From assembly GCA_964247055.1 (NCBI GenBank), contig OZ176055.1, forward strand, positions 1,240,001 through 1,304,000: DNA of 64,000 nucleotides. Direction: 5' to 3'. The stretch is from Paragordius varius (lineage: Eukaryota > Nematomorpha). Positions 1 to 13,400 of the stretch are shown piece by piece (within the stretch, counting starts at the first letter, position 1; the number at the start of each line of letters is the position of its first letter). A program made the translations under genes and the position numbers. The notes below the pieces were generated by a model that made no database searches, had not been told where the DNA came from, and saw nothing but the letters and a program-made list of their open reading frames with translations.

Positions 1-415
1 TTTGAAAAAAAAGTTTATTTCAAACTACTTTGGCGCCATTATTATTTTACAATATTTTGGCAAAATAGCGTTAATTAATTTTAAGCCTAAAATTAAGTTT
101 AATTTATTATATATTCAATCACATTTAACATTAAATACAAAAAAAAGTGGTTTTTCCATTATTTATTTACCCTATGCACACATGTTATGTTGATTAAATT
201 TTTACCTTTGGGTTTTACCAATATTTAATATAAAGTATTTTTGAATAAATTTTTTATTATATTTCGATTCTTTGTTGTTATATTATATAAGTCCTAACGT
301 TTCCTATAATTTCTTCATTCCATATTTTTTTGAAATATTTAAATTAAAAGCCTGGAGTATCTAACCACTTCAATTTGAATCGAAGGACGGAATGCATGTG
401 TTATCCAAGTGTTAA
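1..415. repeat. Dispersed repeat R1, truncated by window start
   Basis: Non-coding dispersed repeat, cut by the left window edge. The same sequence recurs at 28997-29577 (inverted relative to this copy), at 33772-34283, and as a weaker copy near 46345-46560. Its end, TTGAATCGAAGGAC...CCAAGTGTTAA, is the terminal inverted repeat of the family. The short ORF over 2-193 is repeat sequence, not a gene. Confidence 0.7.
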
Positions 416-2012
416 ACACCTTCTTCTCATGTATTAGGTATTTAGAACATTTACAGCTTTTAACATCTAGAGTCTCCATAAAAACTTAAAACACAATTAA
501 AACTGATTTGAAATCGATACATATCAATAATTTGTTAGTAATTGATCCCCCAAATAATAAATATCAGTTCATTTTGAATAAATTTTTTATATTCTATGCA
601 TGAATCTTTTAGCAACTTTTGAAATGGTTTACATCCCTTATTTTCGAAATTTTTAATTTGAAACATCCTGATTTTCGCATTTATTAATAAATCTATTGTG
701 AAATTTAATCCCGAATTATCCATTCATAATTTTATATTCCTTGTAAATTAAGTTTAGAGCGTTTTCCCACCAAAAAGCTAAAAGGGGGGCGTTTATCTTT
801 TCTCAAGTATATAACAATAGTGATAAAATATTTATAGCTGTTGTAACATTGCGCATATTTAAATATAAAAGGCAACAGAAAAAAATTAATAAATAATTTA
901 TGGACATAAACAGCACATTTAGGGCCGCATGTGGCCTGTGGGCAGTGGTTTGAGTACCACTGATATTGAGAGTAGCTAAATAGATATATATTTTTTGACT
1001 ATAATTGTGTTAATTAACATTGCTTTGCCTTAAAGCATACAATGAAATTTTTGGCTAAAGTATATTGGAATTTATATAGTAAAAACCATTTATAAATTAT
1101 TGTAGTGATAACTAAATATTGTCTCCCGCTCACATCTATTAGTAACACTATCTATTTAAAAATTTTGTTTTTAAACGCAATTAAAAATTTTGGGGTGTCC
1201 GTGACGAAAATGTGAAAGTCTAACTTTCAAACATTTTTTCAAAATCGCTTAACAGTGACATCAAAAATAGTATTTTTAAATTATATTGATTGCTTTTGAG
1301 ACAAATTTTGGAATCAATTTTTTGTTAAATTTCTGGTTAAACAACTTTCAATAATGTTTTTTACATATAATAGCTCTAATGCAAAAACACACCCCCTCCG
1401 TTTCTAATATAGTCAAAAAATAATGAAATTATTATAGTCTAATCATTAATTTTCCTTGGAATCTCGCGGCACGTGCGGATCACTGTGATAAACTAAAGAT
1501 CACTTTTATTATATAAAATTAAACTAGTTATAACGTACCATACATCATATAATATTTATTATTATACCGTATGAGTAATATGCATTAGTTGTTTAATGCA
1601 TAAATTTAATTTTTCCTGCTTTCTATAAATGGAAAAACTAGAAATGTTAGTTCTTTTAAACTGTATAACAAACTCAGTCATCAAATATACTGCTGTACAT
1701 AGATTTTTGATAACCTTAGACATAAACTATTAGCAGAGATACTTGGCAACTTCCCAGTAGTTTTTATTTGTTGACAAAATATTATATGTCCCCTTAACTT
1801 ATAGCTAAAATTAAGAAAACATGCAATAAATATGACATAGATTGCTATTTTGTTTATGTATAACGAATTTGTTTAAACAGAATTGAGAATCTAAATATTC
1901 AGTAACAACCTATATACAATTAATATTTAAAAGCTATATCATTTATTTTAGATGAGACCCAATATAAACCAACCAATATTTTAAAATTAGGTTGATTTCA
2001 CTCTAAACCCCT
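416..2012. other. Intergenic, no gene seen
   Basis: AT-rich sequence without a convincing ORF or exon. Around 915-960 the stretch GGGCCGCATGTGG ... GGGCAGTGGTTTGAGTACCACTG resembles the end of an hAT-type element (CAGTGGT plus a GGGCCGC-rich subterminal part). I could not find its partner end. Confidence 0.4.
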
Positions 2013-4756
2013 TCATAAGTTTGAATCCACTGTCGTGTAAATCCAATTGAGATTAGCCTTGACTGCTGTGAAGAGAGGGGGTAAGCCAGGATTGTAGCAA
2101 TCTTCGGCATATTGCCAGCTTACGATACCAAAAACCTTCCAAACACCATTTATGCGACACACCAAAGCTCCACCGGAGTCACCCTATATATATAATAGTT
2201 TTAAAGTATTTAACTAAACCCATTCGTCTAAAAGTTTTATGAACAAAAGAGTAAAATAATTATTAAATCAACATCCCAATACGCGCGATTAAACCTTAAA
2301 AAAATTTCTTTGAGAAATTCCATTAAATTTAATTTTTCCTTATTTAGATTTTACCTTATAAATAATGTAATTAGGCACACTCAGCAGTAATGACTATTTA
2401 ATTTGGCTTGACCCGATTTTCGGTTTTTTAATATTTAGACATAATTTAGAAAATATTTTTATTCTTATTGACATGGTTTAAACTCTTGGTAAATGATTTT
2501 TATCCGAAATTTTTCGAAAAAAGGGGTCCCCATAGTAAATTGGAACGGTAAAATAGGAAAATGGTAAACTCAATTGTTGAAATATAAATTTACGTAGCCT
2601 ATGGAAATATTAAGGGCGAAATCAGTGGTACTAACCAACATTTTTTAAAGGCCCGAATTGAACATTTTTCTCGTCTAAAGGGCCGCCGCTCATCATATAC
2701 TGATTAATTATGTCAAGCTGCATAAATTTATACACTAAATAAGTACATAAAAAATAAAAAAATAATTTAGGGCCATAAAAAAGAACTTTTAGGGTCGCGG
2801 TAAGAACACCACTGGGCTTAGGTGTTTATAGATCAGAGCAAAATGCCTTGAAAATATTAAATTTTAAGTGTTTCAGCGTGAATTATAAATGAAAATTTTA
2901 CATGGCACACAGTTTTAAGGCCATCAGAATACCCGGCACATAGTTTGGAGATTCCAATCCGTAAACTAATATTTTGGGAATGAAACATTTTTTGACATTC
3001 GGATCTTGGGATGTAGGGCAGGCATAGCTCTTGAAGATGCTTTGGTTGACTTAATATGTCAGCTGTTTAAAATACAAAAATTAATACAACACAATGCCCA
3101 AAATTATATTTGTTATATAAAAAAAATGTTGAAATTAAATCTAATCGCAGTAAGACACAAAAGTAGGACCATATAAAGGACCAAAATACTCATGTAAATT
3201 TATTTTACAAATTTTTCTCTTTTATTAAGGCTTTAAATGCATATAAAACTTAAAATTTTATATTAACTGTGATTTTGAAACATAAATCGAAAAAAACCAA
3301 CTCAATACTTATATGCATATATCGATTGCGACATACTTGAACTAAATTTGAAGTTCCCATAGCCCGATACATAACAATCCTGATAATCTGACGGTTCATC
3401 CTCATGATCGGGCAAGCAAATGAGATTTGTGGATTGTGTTAAAGGTATACCATGAACTAATTCTATAATAGCTAAATCATAGGGTGGCGGGTCTCTTTCC
3501 GCTATATATTTTGGGTGAATATGAAGGGCTTTAGTCTCTCCTTGCCATACATCTTTATCGTTATCTCCATGCATGTAATAAAAACGATTCGTAACGTTAG
3601 CTTTGACTGAAACATCTTTTATTGTGCTATATAGGTATAGGGTAAATATAAGAAATATTTGTGCGTTGATTTGAAATGCAAAATGTAGGAACAGAAGGCA
3701 TAAAAATAGATTAAAGTAATAAAAAGTCGTACGGGACTAAAATTAAGATTGTTATGGAAAAAAATTACTGGGTAAAATATCTATCATAAAATCGTCCCAA
3801 AAATGATTTACCCACAATGTTGGACTTATAATATCAATGAAATAATTTTATATTTTATTTTTATAACGGGATTAAAGGTTTTAATTTTTTCTAACTTTTT
3901 TTGTCAATATTACATTTTTTCACCAATGTGAAAGATTATTTTAAAATTAAATTGTACGAACAGGACTCACTTTAGAATTAAAAAGAGTATTTTAACAGCA
4001 TATTGGCCAAAATTCAACGATATTCCTAAAAATAATGAGTAGTTTGACGTTAAAATTATATAATAATATCCATTCTTAAAACAACATAATTTTTTTAAAA
4101 TTATACTCTTACATGTTTTTTACACAATGTGCCGCCGTTAATACAAATCTGGGGTGTATGAATGCCCCTCCACATTTCCAATTCTTTGCATGTATTATTA
4201 CCTTTAAAATAAAAATTATTAATTTTAATAAAAAATAATATAATTTATATATATATATATATTACTTGCCAAGGCCATGTATGGGGTTTAGAATTCCTTC
4301 CTCCTATCAATGATTGATGATGGATTGAACAGTTGGGAACCTTAATTCGATTAAACATACGTCCACATACTAAATCATCTATAATTTTTTTTCGTTTGAT
4401 GAGAACATTTATAAAATTATTATTTATCATCCGCTAACTTTTTTCATAAAAAACATAAACTCGGCTAAATATCGAGATTTACATTCAAAAAGAATTTAAA
4501 AAGATAAGAATAAGATTGACAATATCACTAAACTATTTGAACATATTGTTTATAATTTCCATCAACGAACGCTTCTATATTAGTCTAACAAGATAAATTA
4601 TCAAAAAGGAATATAAAATATTTTAAAATAAAAATACTGATGATAATGATAAATAATACCAAAAGTGTATTCATAGCCACTTCCAGATTGGGGGAAAATG
4701 GGTTCAATCACCGCTAATAAGAATAAGGTTAAAATTGAAACCAAATATTGCTTCAT
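2013..4756 (-). CDS. Secreted S1 (chymotrypsin-fold) serine protease, 6 exons, 306 aa
   Basis: Exons 5'->3': 4660-4756, 4266-4378, 4113-4201, 3337-3626, 2902-3062, 2013-2183. Phases close to 307 codons including TGA. Residues 1-~22 (MKQYLVSILTLFLLAV) are a signal peptide. A short propeptide with Cys37 and Cys49 leads to the activation segment LIGGRNSKPHTWPWQ (from residue 56). The catalytic triad is complete: His95 in LTAAHC, Asp150 in YDLAIIEL, Ser253 in CHGDSGGALVC. SWQYAEDC gives the strand next to the S1 pocket. NVT and further Asn sites suggest glycosylation. Two features are odd. The residue before the new N-terminus is Ser55, not Arg/Lys, and Leu56 replaces the usual Ile/Val. The position equivalent to trypsin Asp189 is Thr247, so trypsin-like specificity is unlikely. 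Intron lengths run from 64 to 718 nt. Family assignment is firm; substrate is unknown. Confidence 0.9.
2623..2814. mobile_element. hAT-like MITE in the last protease intron
   Basis: About 190 bp bounded by CAGTGGTACTAACC on the left and the inverted GTAAGAACACCACTG on the right. Subterminal GGCCCG and GGGTCGCGG motifs recall hAT non-autonomous elements, which begin CAGTGGTTCTCAA. I do not see a clean 8-bp target duplication. It lies in intron 5 (2184-2901) of the protease gene. Confidence 0.45.
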
Positions 4757-7478
4757 ATTTGCTAAACAAAAATAGTTTATAATTAATTAATTAAATTTTT
4801 TGATAAATAATGTGTCAATCCAAAGAATTTTATTTATAGATGTATTGAGCATCTCCTATTCTTTTCAAGTGTGTGTGTGTGTATAGGTTAATAACATGTC
4901 AAGGATAATCAATTGACTGATTAAATATTTGAACAAGTAGTCCATTTTCAAGATTTTTATATTGGGTAAATGGGTACAAGATATTTGACAAACAACCATA
5001 TACATATATTACTGGGCCAATGTATTAATATATTAATATTACAGTGTAACGAATTTCAAAACCTTATTTTGACTTTTTGAGAGACAATCGAAATGTTGAT
5101 AATTATTTAAATTATAATTTGGAGGTCAAAGACTATGTAAGTAAAAAAATGTCAAAAATTAAATTCGCCAAAGACCACTTGATTTATAAACTGTATTATT
5201 TTAAATGCAAAGTTAATGACTTGTTTATAATAAACATATGGGACGAAAAAGTGCCCTAAATTTATTTTTGTTGGGTCCAATTTTATGTATTTTAAATGTT
5301 TATAATTCTAAAATAACTTGATAATTTCATCATCATAAATTTTTAGCAAAATTGTGTTTTTTTACAAAAATTTACCCAAAAATAGAAAGCTAACAGTTTT
5401 GTTAAATGAGAGGTGAGGGAAATATTAATTATCATCAAATTATATCAAAAAGGTATTTCTATATTTTATACCGTTTCAATCATTTTTTAATGTTTTTAAA
5501 AGAATTATGTTATCATTTAGTTAATATATATTTCAACGTATTATCGTACAATCAAGGCATTTGTATTGAAAACCGGAATTCAGAGGGATCCAAATATTTG
5601 CCTCGAAGCCTACGTGTAAAATTCTTAAATTTCCTATAAATAATATTTTGCTATTCAACAATTTATTACTTTTTTCATATTTGGGTAGATGATTTTAATT
5701 TGGGGTAGTTTTAATCCTTAGGGTAAGCTTGTAAATATACTAGCAATTTGTAATTTGTTTTGGTTAAAACTCACCTCTTAAATATTGTATTTTGTATTTA
5801 ATATTATTTGCATTTTAAGTTCTAGGGCGAAAGGCAATACGGAAAATTAACTGTCTTTAAAATTAATACATACCGGAAATTGGTTAAAAAATAAAATTGA
5901 TAAATTGAAACTTATATAATTTAACCATATTATACATTTATTTGTCGGTTTTATCGATTAAAAAAAATGAGATAGCAGTGAAAAAGTTATGAGGATTTCT
6001 CACAATTTCATATTTTAATTAATTTTTTGTATCATCCGCTTAAAAGGTCAAATAAGGCATATTATAAATCTTTTTCATATCCTGGGGTGTCTTTGTCCAA
6101 AGGTTATAAGTATTTATATAATATTTTCGATGTAATAATTTATAATCGACGCCAAAGTTTCATAGTGCTTTCATCTCTTTTAGCCAGATTATTGCATTTA
6201 CACTTGATTATCTCTTGGGAAGTTTATTTGAGAGTGATTTAGAATTAAAATATCCTAAATTTATGGTATCAAACCAAATTTAAATATGGTTTCTTTAGTT
6301 ATTCAGGCGCATTATACAAAAATTTGCCGCCATTATTTTATATAGATTTTTTAATCGCTAGACAGGCTAAATATATATTATATATAGAAAATATATATAA
6401 TTAACATTAAAAGCTTTTATGTTACATTTTACTAGCACAAACTTGATATATTTTGATTTAATAATCGGGTGTTTGTTTCAATTTAATGATGTTAACTGTT
6501 AAAATTTTAGACTCTAGAAGTAAAATTTAAGAAATATAATTCTGATCAATATTAAATTTTGACTAATAACCTAAAAAATTGTAATTTACAAAATTTCTTG
6601 GATATAAAACTACTCCAAAATGTAAACTAGGACCAAAAAGTATGGTAATTAAGTGTCAAAGAAATTTCTATTTGAATATACAAATAACAAAAGTTAGATT
6701 TTGGCCAAATTATATCAAGCATATTTTATAGTATTTTTTGCAATATTCCTGGTACATAATGCGACTCTCTTAAATAACCTTAAAATTTGTATTGAAATTT
6801 ATGTAAATTTTAACATTAAAAGCCATATAATTTATGATAACTACTAGACGATTTAAAAAATCTAAAAAGGCATTTGGCGGAACCAGTTTTTATATTTTTA
6901 ATTATTTTTATCTTATAGTAAAACAAAAGTATTTTTAAACCTTAACATTCATTTGTCTTCCATAGGTTGTTGGTGACTTCTGGGCTGTTTGAAAAATATT
7001 TTTTCAAAAAATATGTAAGCCATTGCAAAGGTTTGCGCTCATATAATATGGCTACGACGATAAATAATTCCCTCGTAACCTAAATAACATATTTATTGAA
7101 TTACCTTTATGGTAAAGCCGCACTAATGTTAAATATAATTTTAATAAAAAAGTAACTTTCATATTAGACCTAAATCTAAAATATACGATCTATTTAAAAA
7201 ATTTTGTAAAAATGGCTTTGAAGTACTTTGTAAAGCTTATCAATATTTATCTAGATTCTGGTTTACTTATATATTTTTATTGGGACAGAGACATATTAAA
7301 TAAAACCAGTCCCTTCAAGAGTTCTTAAATAAATTAATTAAAATATTGTCTGTAGTCACTAGATACCCCAATTTGAGTTAGAGTGTTACTCAAACCAAAT
7401 AGAGATTTTAATTTTTACAAACATATTTTCACCACTGAGATATCAAGAACATATGTTTAAATTTTAAATTTGAACTAG
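4757..7478. other. Divergent intergenic region
   Basis: Lies between the protease start (4756, minus) and the RhoGAP start (7479, plus), so it should hold both promoters. No coding exon is convincing; ORFs at 5406-5639 and 6027-6242 have no recognisable motif. About 6340-6800 matches the interior of foldback repeat R5 (42640-42900), for example ACTTGATATATTTTGATTTA. A fragment of repeat R1 (AGATACCCCAATTTGAG) lies near 7362. Confidence 0.5.
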
Positions 7479-10400
7479 ATGGATGAAAATTTTTCAGGTT
7501 TTCTAAAAATTGTATAATCTTTAGAATATGATGAAGTTTTATGGTTTGAAGATATTGGTTTGGGCCATGTTACCGAGCTGTATCGAAGTATATTTTACAC
7601 TTAATGGATAGTGGGTAAAATCGACCAAAATGATTTGAGACAAGAAATTAACTCACTTTCATTAACCAAACAACAGATTAAACTCATAAAATCTAAATTG
7701 AATCTCAATAACCACAATTTTCTGACACCCATTGAAAAAAGACTGTTAAGATCGCCTTCACCCAATACTAGAAATTATATTAACGGAAACAATGGGCACA
7801 TTGATCGTAAATCAGCTCTTAAACATAAATTATCTCGCCAAAACAATATCGTTTTCCAAGTTAACAATCAAAGTGTTCATACATTTGGCGATACTCTAGC
7901 CTTACCTACTAATGAGGGTACAACTAATATTATTTGATATTATAAATATTTTTTTCATATTTAATATTTTTTTCAGGTATCGAATCAATCAGTTTTTCTC
8001 CGAAAGTCGATTTGGTCCAAACCTTTTATCCCACAGGAGAGAACCATACAAACATTTCACAAGATTTAAAAACAACTCCACCTTCAATGAAATGTAAAAA
8101 AAAAACTTTTACAAACTCTATTTTATACATATAATTTATATTGAAAAATTATTATTCCCCCATTTTTTTTACCAATATAGATTCAAATAATAAAAATAAT
8201 TATCAATGGAATAAACATTTATTATCCCCTGATGAATCGACTAATAATATTAATTGTTATCCCTTAAACAAGCAATATAAAGCATCCTCCACTGATAATG
8301 TAAAATATGCACATTCTTTCAACGATGAAATTAATCAACTTACACATATGGTAAGGTTTTAATAACCATATATACAGTACCGGATGGCATAAAACAATAT
8401 TAGTCCATAAAAGAATTCAAAATAAAATGTTTTTTTAAAAAAATAAGCCTTGTTGTGTATAGACCCCTTGTTTTTTTGAGAAAAACATTTTTTATTTTTT
8501 TATGGACTAATATTGTTTTATAACATACGCCACTGTATAAATTTATAATATCTATCTTTTGTGAGTAAAACCAGATTGCACTAACTACTTAAAAAAATTA
8601 TGTTTTGAACTTTAGATTTGTTGTGTATATTTGGTCCAGAAAAAATATTTAAATGGTTCGAAGGTAGTTTTCGATTAAATTTAATTAAGAAATAATGGAG
8701 TCTTTAACATACACCAAATTTTGATTCTAAGATTTAACAAAAACAGGTTAACTTTCAAAAAAAGTTTGTTTATACGAAGTTTGACTGTTGTATCAAAATA
8801 TCTTGTAGTACACCCATTTTCATGCATTGTAAAATATTATATTCAACTCTCAATCCCGTAGGGGTGTTACTTAACCGATTATTGCGATTTGCATGAATCC
8901 GATATGAAAGAAATCAAGAAATTAGCACTGATGGAACTGACCATAATTTTTGAACGAAATAAATTACGGTTGGTAACCCTTTCGGCCGCTAAGCTTAGGG
9001 CTGTCCGTAAAAATGACAGAGATCATTGTCGCAAATTTACCCAAACACAAAATCAAACTCAAACGGAACCAACACTACTAATAAATTATCACGATTCTAA
9101 TATGAATAATGAAACATTTGCTCAGAAATCTCTAGAAGTTAAATCAAATGATAATTGTAATTCACATAATCAGCAATCAAGACATCAATCATCAGCAGCC
9201 ATTTCAAATAGATTGAATGTACCTGGTTTGGAGGAAATGTTAGCAAATGATAGAAAACATGACCCTAATCGCCGTAATACACCTATTCTGTTTGAAAAAG
9301 TATATATTATTCTATGGCGATGATTATACCTAAATTTTTTGTTTTATATCCACTGTGCCCATATCTATAAAGAAGCTTTTTAAAATGAGTGGCTTTGGAT
9401 AATTTTCATGCATTTTTAGAATCTTTGTATTAGCGTAGCTTTTAAATTATATACTTTTTTAAAGTTGAATGTAACTACTATATTTGATAGTTTAAGGGTT
9501 ATTAATCTAATTATGACTATAGAACGACTTCACTAATAATAATTAACTAATTAAAAAACTACAAGAACCCTCCTAGTAGGACAAAATAGTATAGAAAAAT
9601 GTTAAACTTAGAAAATACTTTGTTTATTATTATCAGATTTTCAATTTATTTTATTAATTAATCAACACACTATTTAACTTTATTTATATGCAAATTTCGT
9701 AATCTGAGTTTGTTGCATAATTAAAAGTTTTTATTGGATATACAGCAATGATTTGGATCTTTTAAAACTTCTTTATTTAAAGTTTTTAACAAGGAAAATC
9801 CGTAATAATCCGACATGTGAAGAAACTATATTAGATTTCCTCTTTCTGTAATTGAATATAATCATCCCCTGTTTTTGTGCATTATTCTTTTGCTTTTTTT
9901 ATTTTATTCCCCCCTGCATTTAAATTTACACCTGAGTGTTACCACAATATTTTACATTTAATTATGTTAAAATAAAATTACGGATATATTTAACAATACT
10001 TCTTTTACGCCTTAAATCTACTTTTGCCTCCAAATAATTGTTGTTTTAATTAAAAAATTATCTTAGGAAAAATTGAAAAAAATTCTGGTTAGTATCAATA
10101 GGAATTACGTTCTTTGTTGGTAAAAAGACACACATAGAATTGCACAAAAAAATTCTCAATTAAAATCTGAATCCGATTTTTAAATAGTTTTAAACTAATC
10201 AATAGGCTTAAGAATGCTAAAAAAGCTAGAAAATACTTAAAACTACTAGTATCTTTAACATTTAATATAAATTGCACTAAAAGAATATGATTAAATTATT
10301 CATGATAAATTGTTATGTTAAAAATTGTGAAATTATTCCTTTTCTGACAAACTTTATGTATAGTAAACCCAATATGTTTTTAAACAAATTCAATGATTGC

Positions 10401-13400
10401 TAAATTTAAATAATTTGCTAAAAAAATCTTTTAAATTTTTATTTATAATCTACAGATGATTAGGTATTTGGAGAAGTATGGGTGCCAGGAGGAAGGAATT
10501 TTTCGTATATCTGGTTCAGCTCACCGTATAAAGGTAAATCTAATTTATATTTATATATCCTTAAAATTTAAAGCATATTTTGCCTTCACTTAATTTAGTA
10601 TAAAAAATATATTTAATATGTGGTATTATCATTAATGTGCACCAATATATATATATATATATGACCTTTGAATTATATAATCTTTATTTAGCTTATTCAT
10701 TTTTCTTTATATTAATATGGCAAAAAAAAATAATTTTTTTTATTGATTTTTGATGATATATATATTTTACCTGATATAGATTAAATTTTACATAAATATA
10801 GTTAGTTTTTACGCGCGCATTAATATATATAATATATATTTATATTTATATATTTCTTATTTATATATCCGGCTATAAAATTATAAAAATTTTTTATTTA
10901 ACCTGAATTTTAAAAACGTATATAAATAAAGAAATTTGCTTTAATAATAATATACTGTGAGTAAAAAATAGTCTTTGTTGGCTTTTTATATGTGAAAAAT
11001 TAATCCCCTCTTTCCTTGTCTTAATGATATTTAAAACATTATTAATTCAAAATGCGGACAGAAAAAAGAGTATTTGACCCATATATATATGTGACATATT
11101 TTGCCTTATACTTTAATAGAATTTAATAAATTTGTTTGCACATATCTATATATTAAATTAATGAACTTTTTTTTATATAATTTTTAAAAATAAGACTGAA
11201 ATAAGTTTAATATATATATATATATTACAAGTATCCAATTTTCTTTAATAGTTATTATAGCCAGTTTTTAGCTAAAAAATTGATTTAGGTTTAAAAATTT
11301 AATTTCAAACACTATTCTTTGTAAGTTTTTTAATTTTTTCATTGCTCATAGAGATATAATTTTAACATTTTTAAGGACTGAATCAATCAATCTATTTAAG
11401 TTTTTCCAACATTATAAATGCTTTGGTATTTTTTCATCAAAAAGGTTTAAACTATAAAAGACAGGTAATAGTACCTACAATACAATTACAATTATATTAA
11501 TATAAAAATTTCAAGGTTATTGGCATCTAATCAAGTTCGTTTATTGTCGCAATACATTTATATAAATTTTTATATCAAAAATATTAATGTAAGGCTTATA
11601 ATTCAAAAAAACTTTTTTCAAAGAACCATTGGTATATGATAAATATAAACTGATTTTTGTTTTGTTTTAACAAAAATTTTACAGGATAATAAACTAAACT
11701 TTTTGTTTAATATTTGACTATATCCGCAATATATACCATTTGCACATCAAGAGTGTCCTTGAACACTTCAAGTTGGTCCTTACACAAGTGGTCCTTGAAC
11801 ACTTAAGTTGATCGTTTGACCTTTTTGTTTTGTTTTTAATTCTTATCAATCAAATCGTATACCATCATCTATTTTATCGTTTTTAACTATTTTCTATTAT
11901 TTATATATTCATAAAAATGGAAAATGCTGGCTTTGGTTTCCGGAAAACCGGTAAACCCATTCAAATCCAAATATCGAAAAAAATATAATCTTTAATAAAA
12001 GTCCCGACAATAGCTTCGCCCTCTTTTTGAATTAGGTCCCCAGTTCGGGCCCACCCCAAGTAAAAAACGGATTTTTTTTGAAAACAAAAGTCCACAAAAA
12101 TCGTGTCTTTGAGACAATTTTCCCGAAGTTAGACCATTCGATTTATGACTATTTTTTACTTTTTTTCGATTACACCGAACATAGTGGCTCGCTTTTTTAA
12201 TTTAGGCCCTCTTTTTACCCGCTCCCCTTGTATAATGCTTTTTTTTAAAAAAAGTACACAAAAATAATTTTTTGAATCTATTTTTCGCCCAAATGAGACC
12301 GTAAAAATTCAATAAGTATTCCAGGTATTCCCTGTTAAAAGGCAAAAAAATTTACATAAATTTTAAATCAATATCAACTTTTATCCATTGAGAAACCGTA
12401 TTTCTTAATTAATTTTTTAGATATTTATAAGATTTTAACAAGTAATTAAAATCTGGGTTATTATTAACAATTTTTCATTGAAAACATTCAAAAGTCAATA
12501 ATTTTGTTAAATTGGAAAAAAATTAGTTTGAAACAGTGGTTTTGGAATAAAAATTATTATTAATGAATAAATATATATTTAATAAAGAAAATTAGGTTTA
12601 TAAAGATAAAATAAAAAAATTAATGCAAAAATATGGTTATTTGATATTTAAAAATTTTTAGGACCCGCTTGAAATGCTTAAGGACACTCTTGATGTGCAA
12701 ATGGTATAGATCTCAAAAAATTTCTATTCTAAAATTAGGTTTTTTTAATATCCTTTAGTTATATACGCTACTGTATTTTTTTTAGTTAGTATTAGTTTTA
12801 TAATGGCCAATTAGAAATTTGATATTTATATATCACGATATAAATTGTTTCTAACATTAGCGAAAAAATATATTATTTAAAACATGTGTAGTTTATCTAA
12901 CTAAGGGCAATAAAAAATAAAATACATACATTTGGAAAAAGAAACAAAAAAATGGCTATAAAAATCATTAAGACAATACATTAAAGTATATAATAAGGAT
13001 TGATATTAGAACGATATTTAGGGCTTTTATACCAGGAGTAGCCATAAAACAAAAACCTCCTATTGAAATGTTTTAGTAAAATTTATGATAATTCTAAGAC
13101 AATTTTTTCCAAATAAGTTTATCCAATTAGCAAAAGAAAGAACGAGAAAAAATTGTTACTTTTTTCATTTTACAGTATAATATGTTTATGAAATCTAATA
13201 AAATTATTCATGAAAACCCATATATATTTCTAATGCGGCCCGCGAAGCTATTTTAAATAACTTATAACTTTTAAGTATTAAATCCAAAATAATAATTTTT
13301 GTTAACTAAAAAAATAAAGGTCAAATATTTGGTATTCTTTATAGTCTTTTTAGTTTTTTTCACATGTCTTTGATTTCTTTTTATATGTTTTTTATTTTTC

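Noticed and set aside
5406-6242. ORFs of 77 and 71 codons in the divergent intergenic region
   Set aside because: No conserved motif, splice partner or plausible composition. Such lengths occur by chance here.
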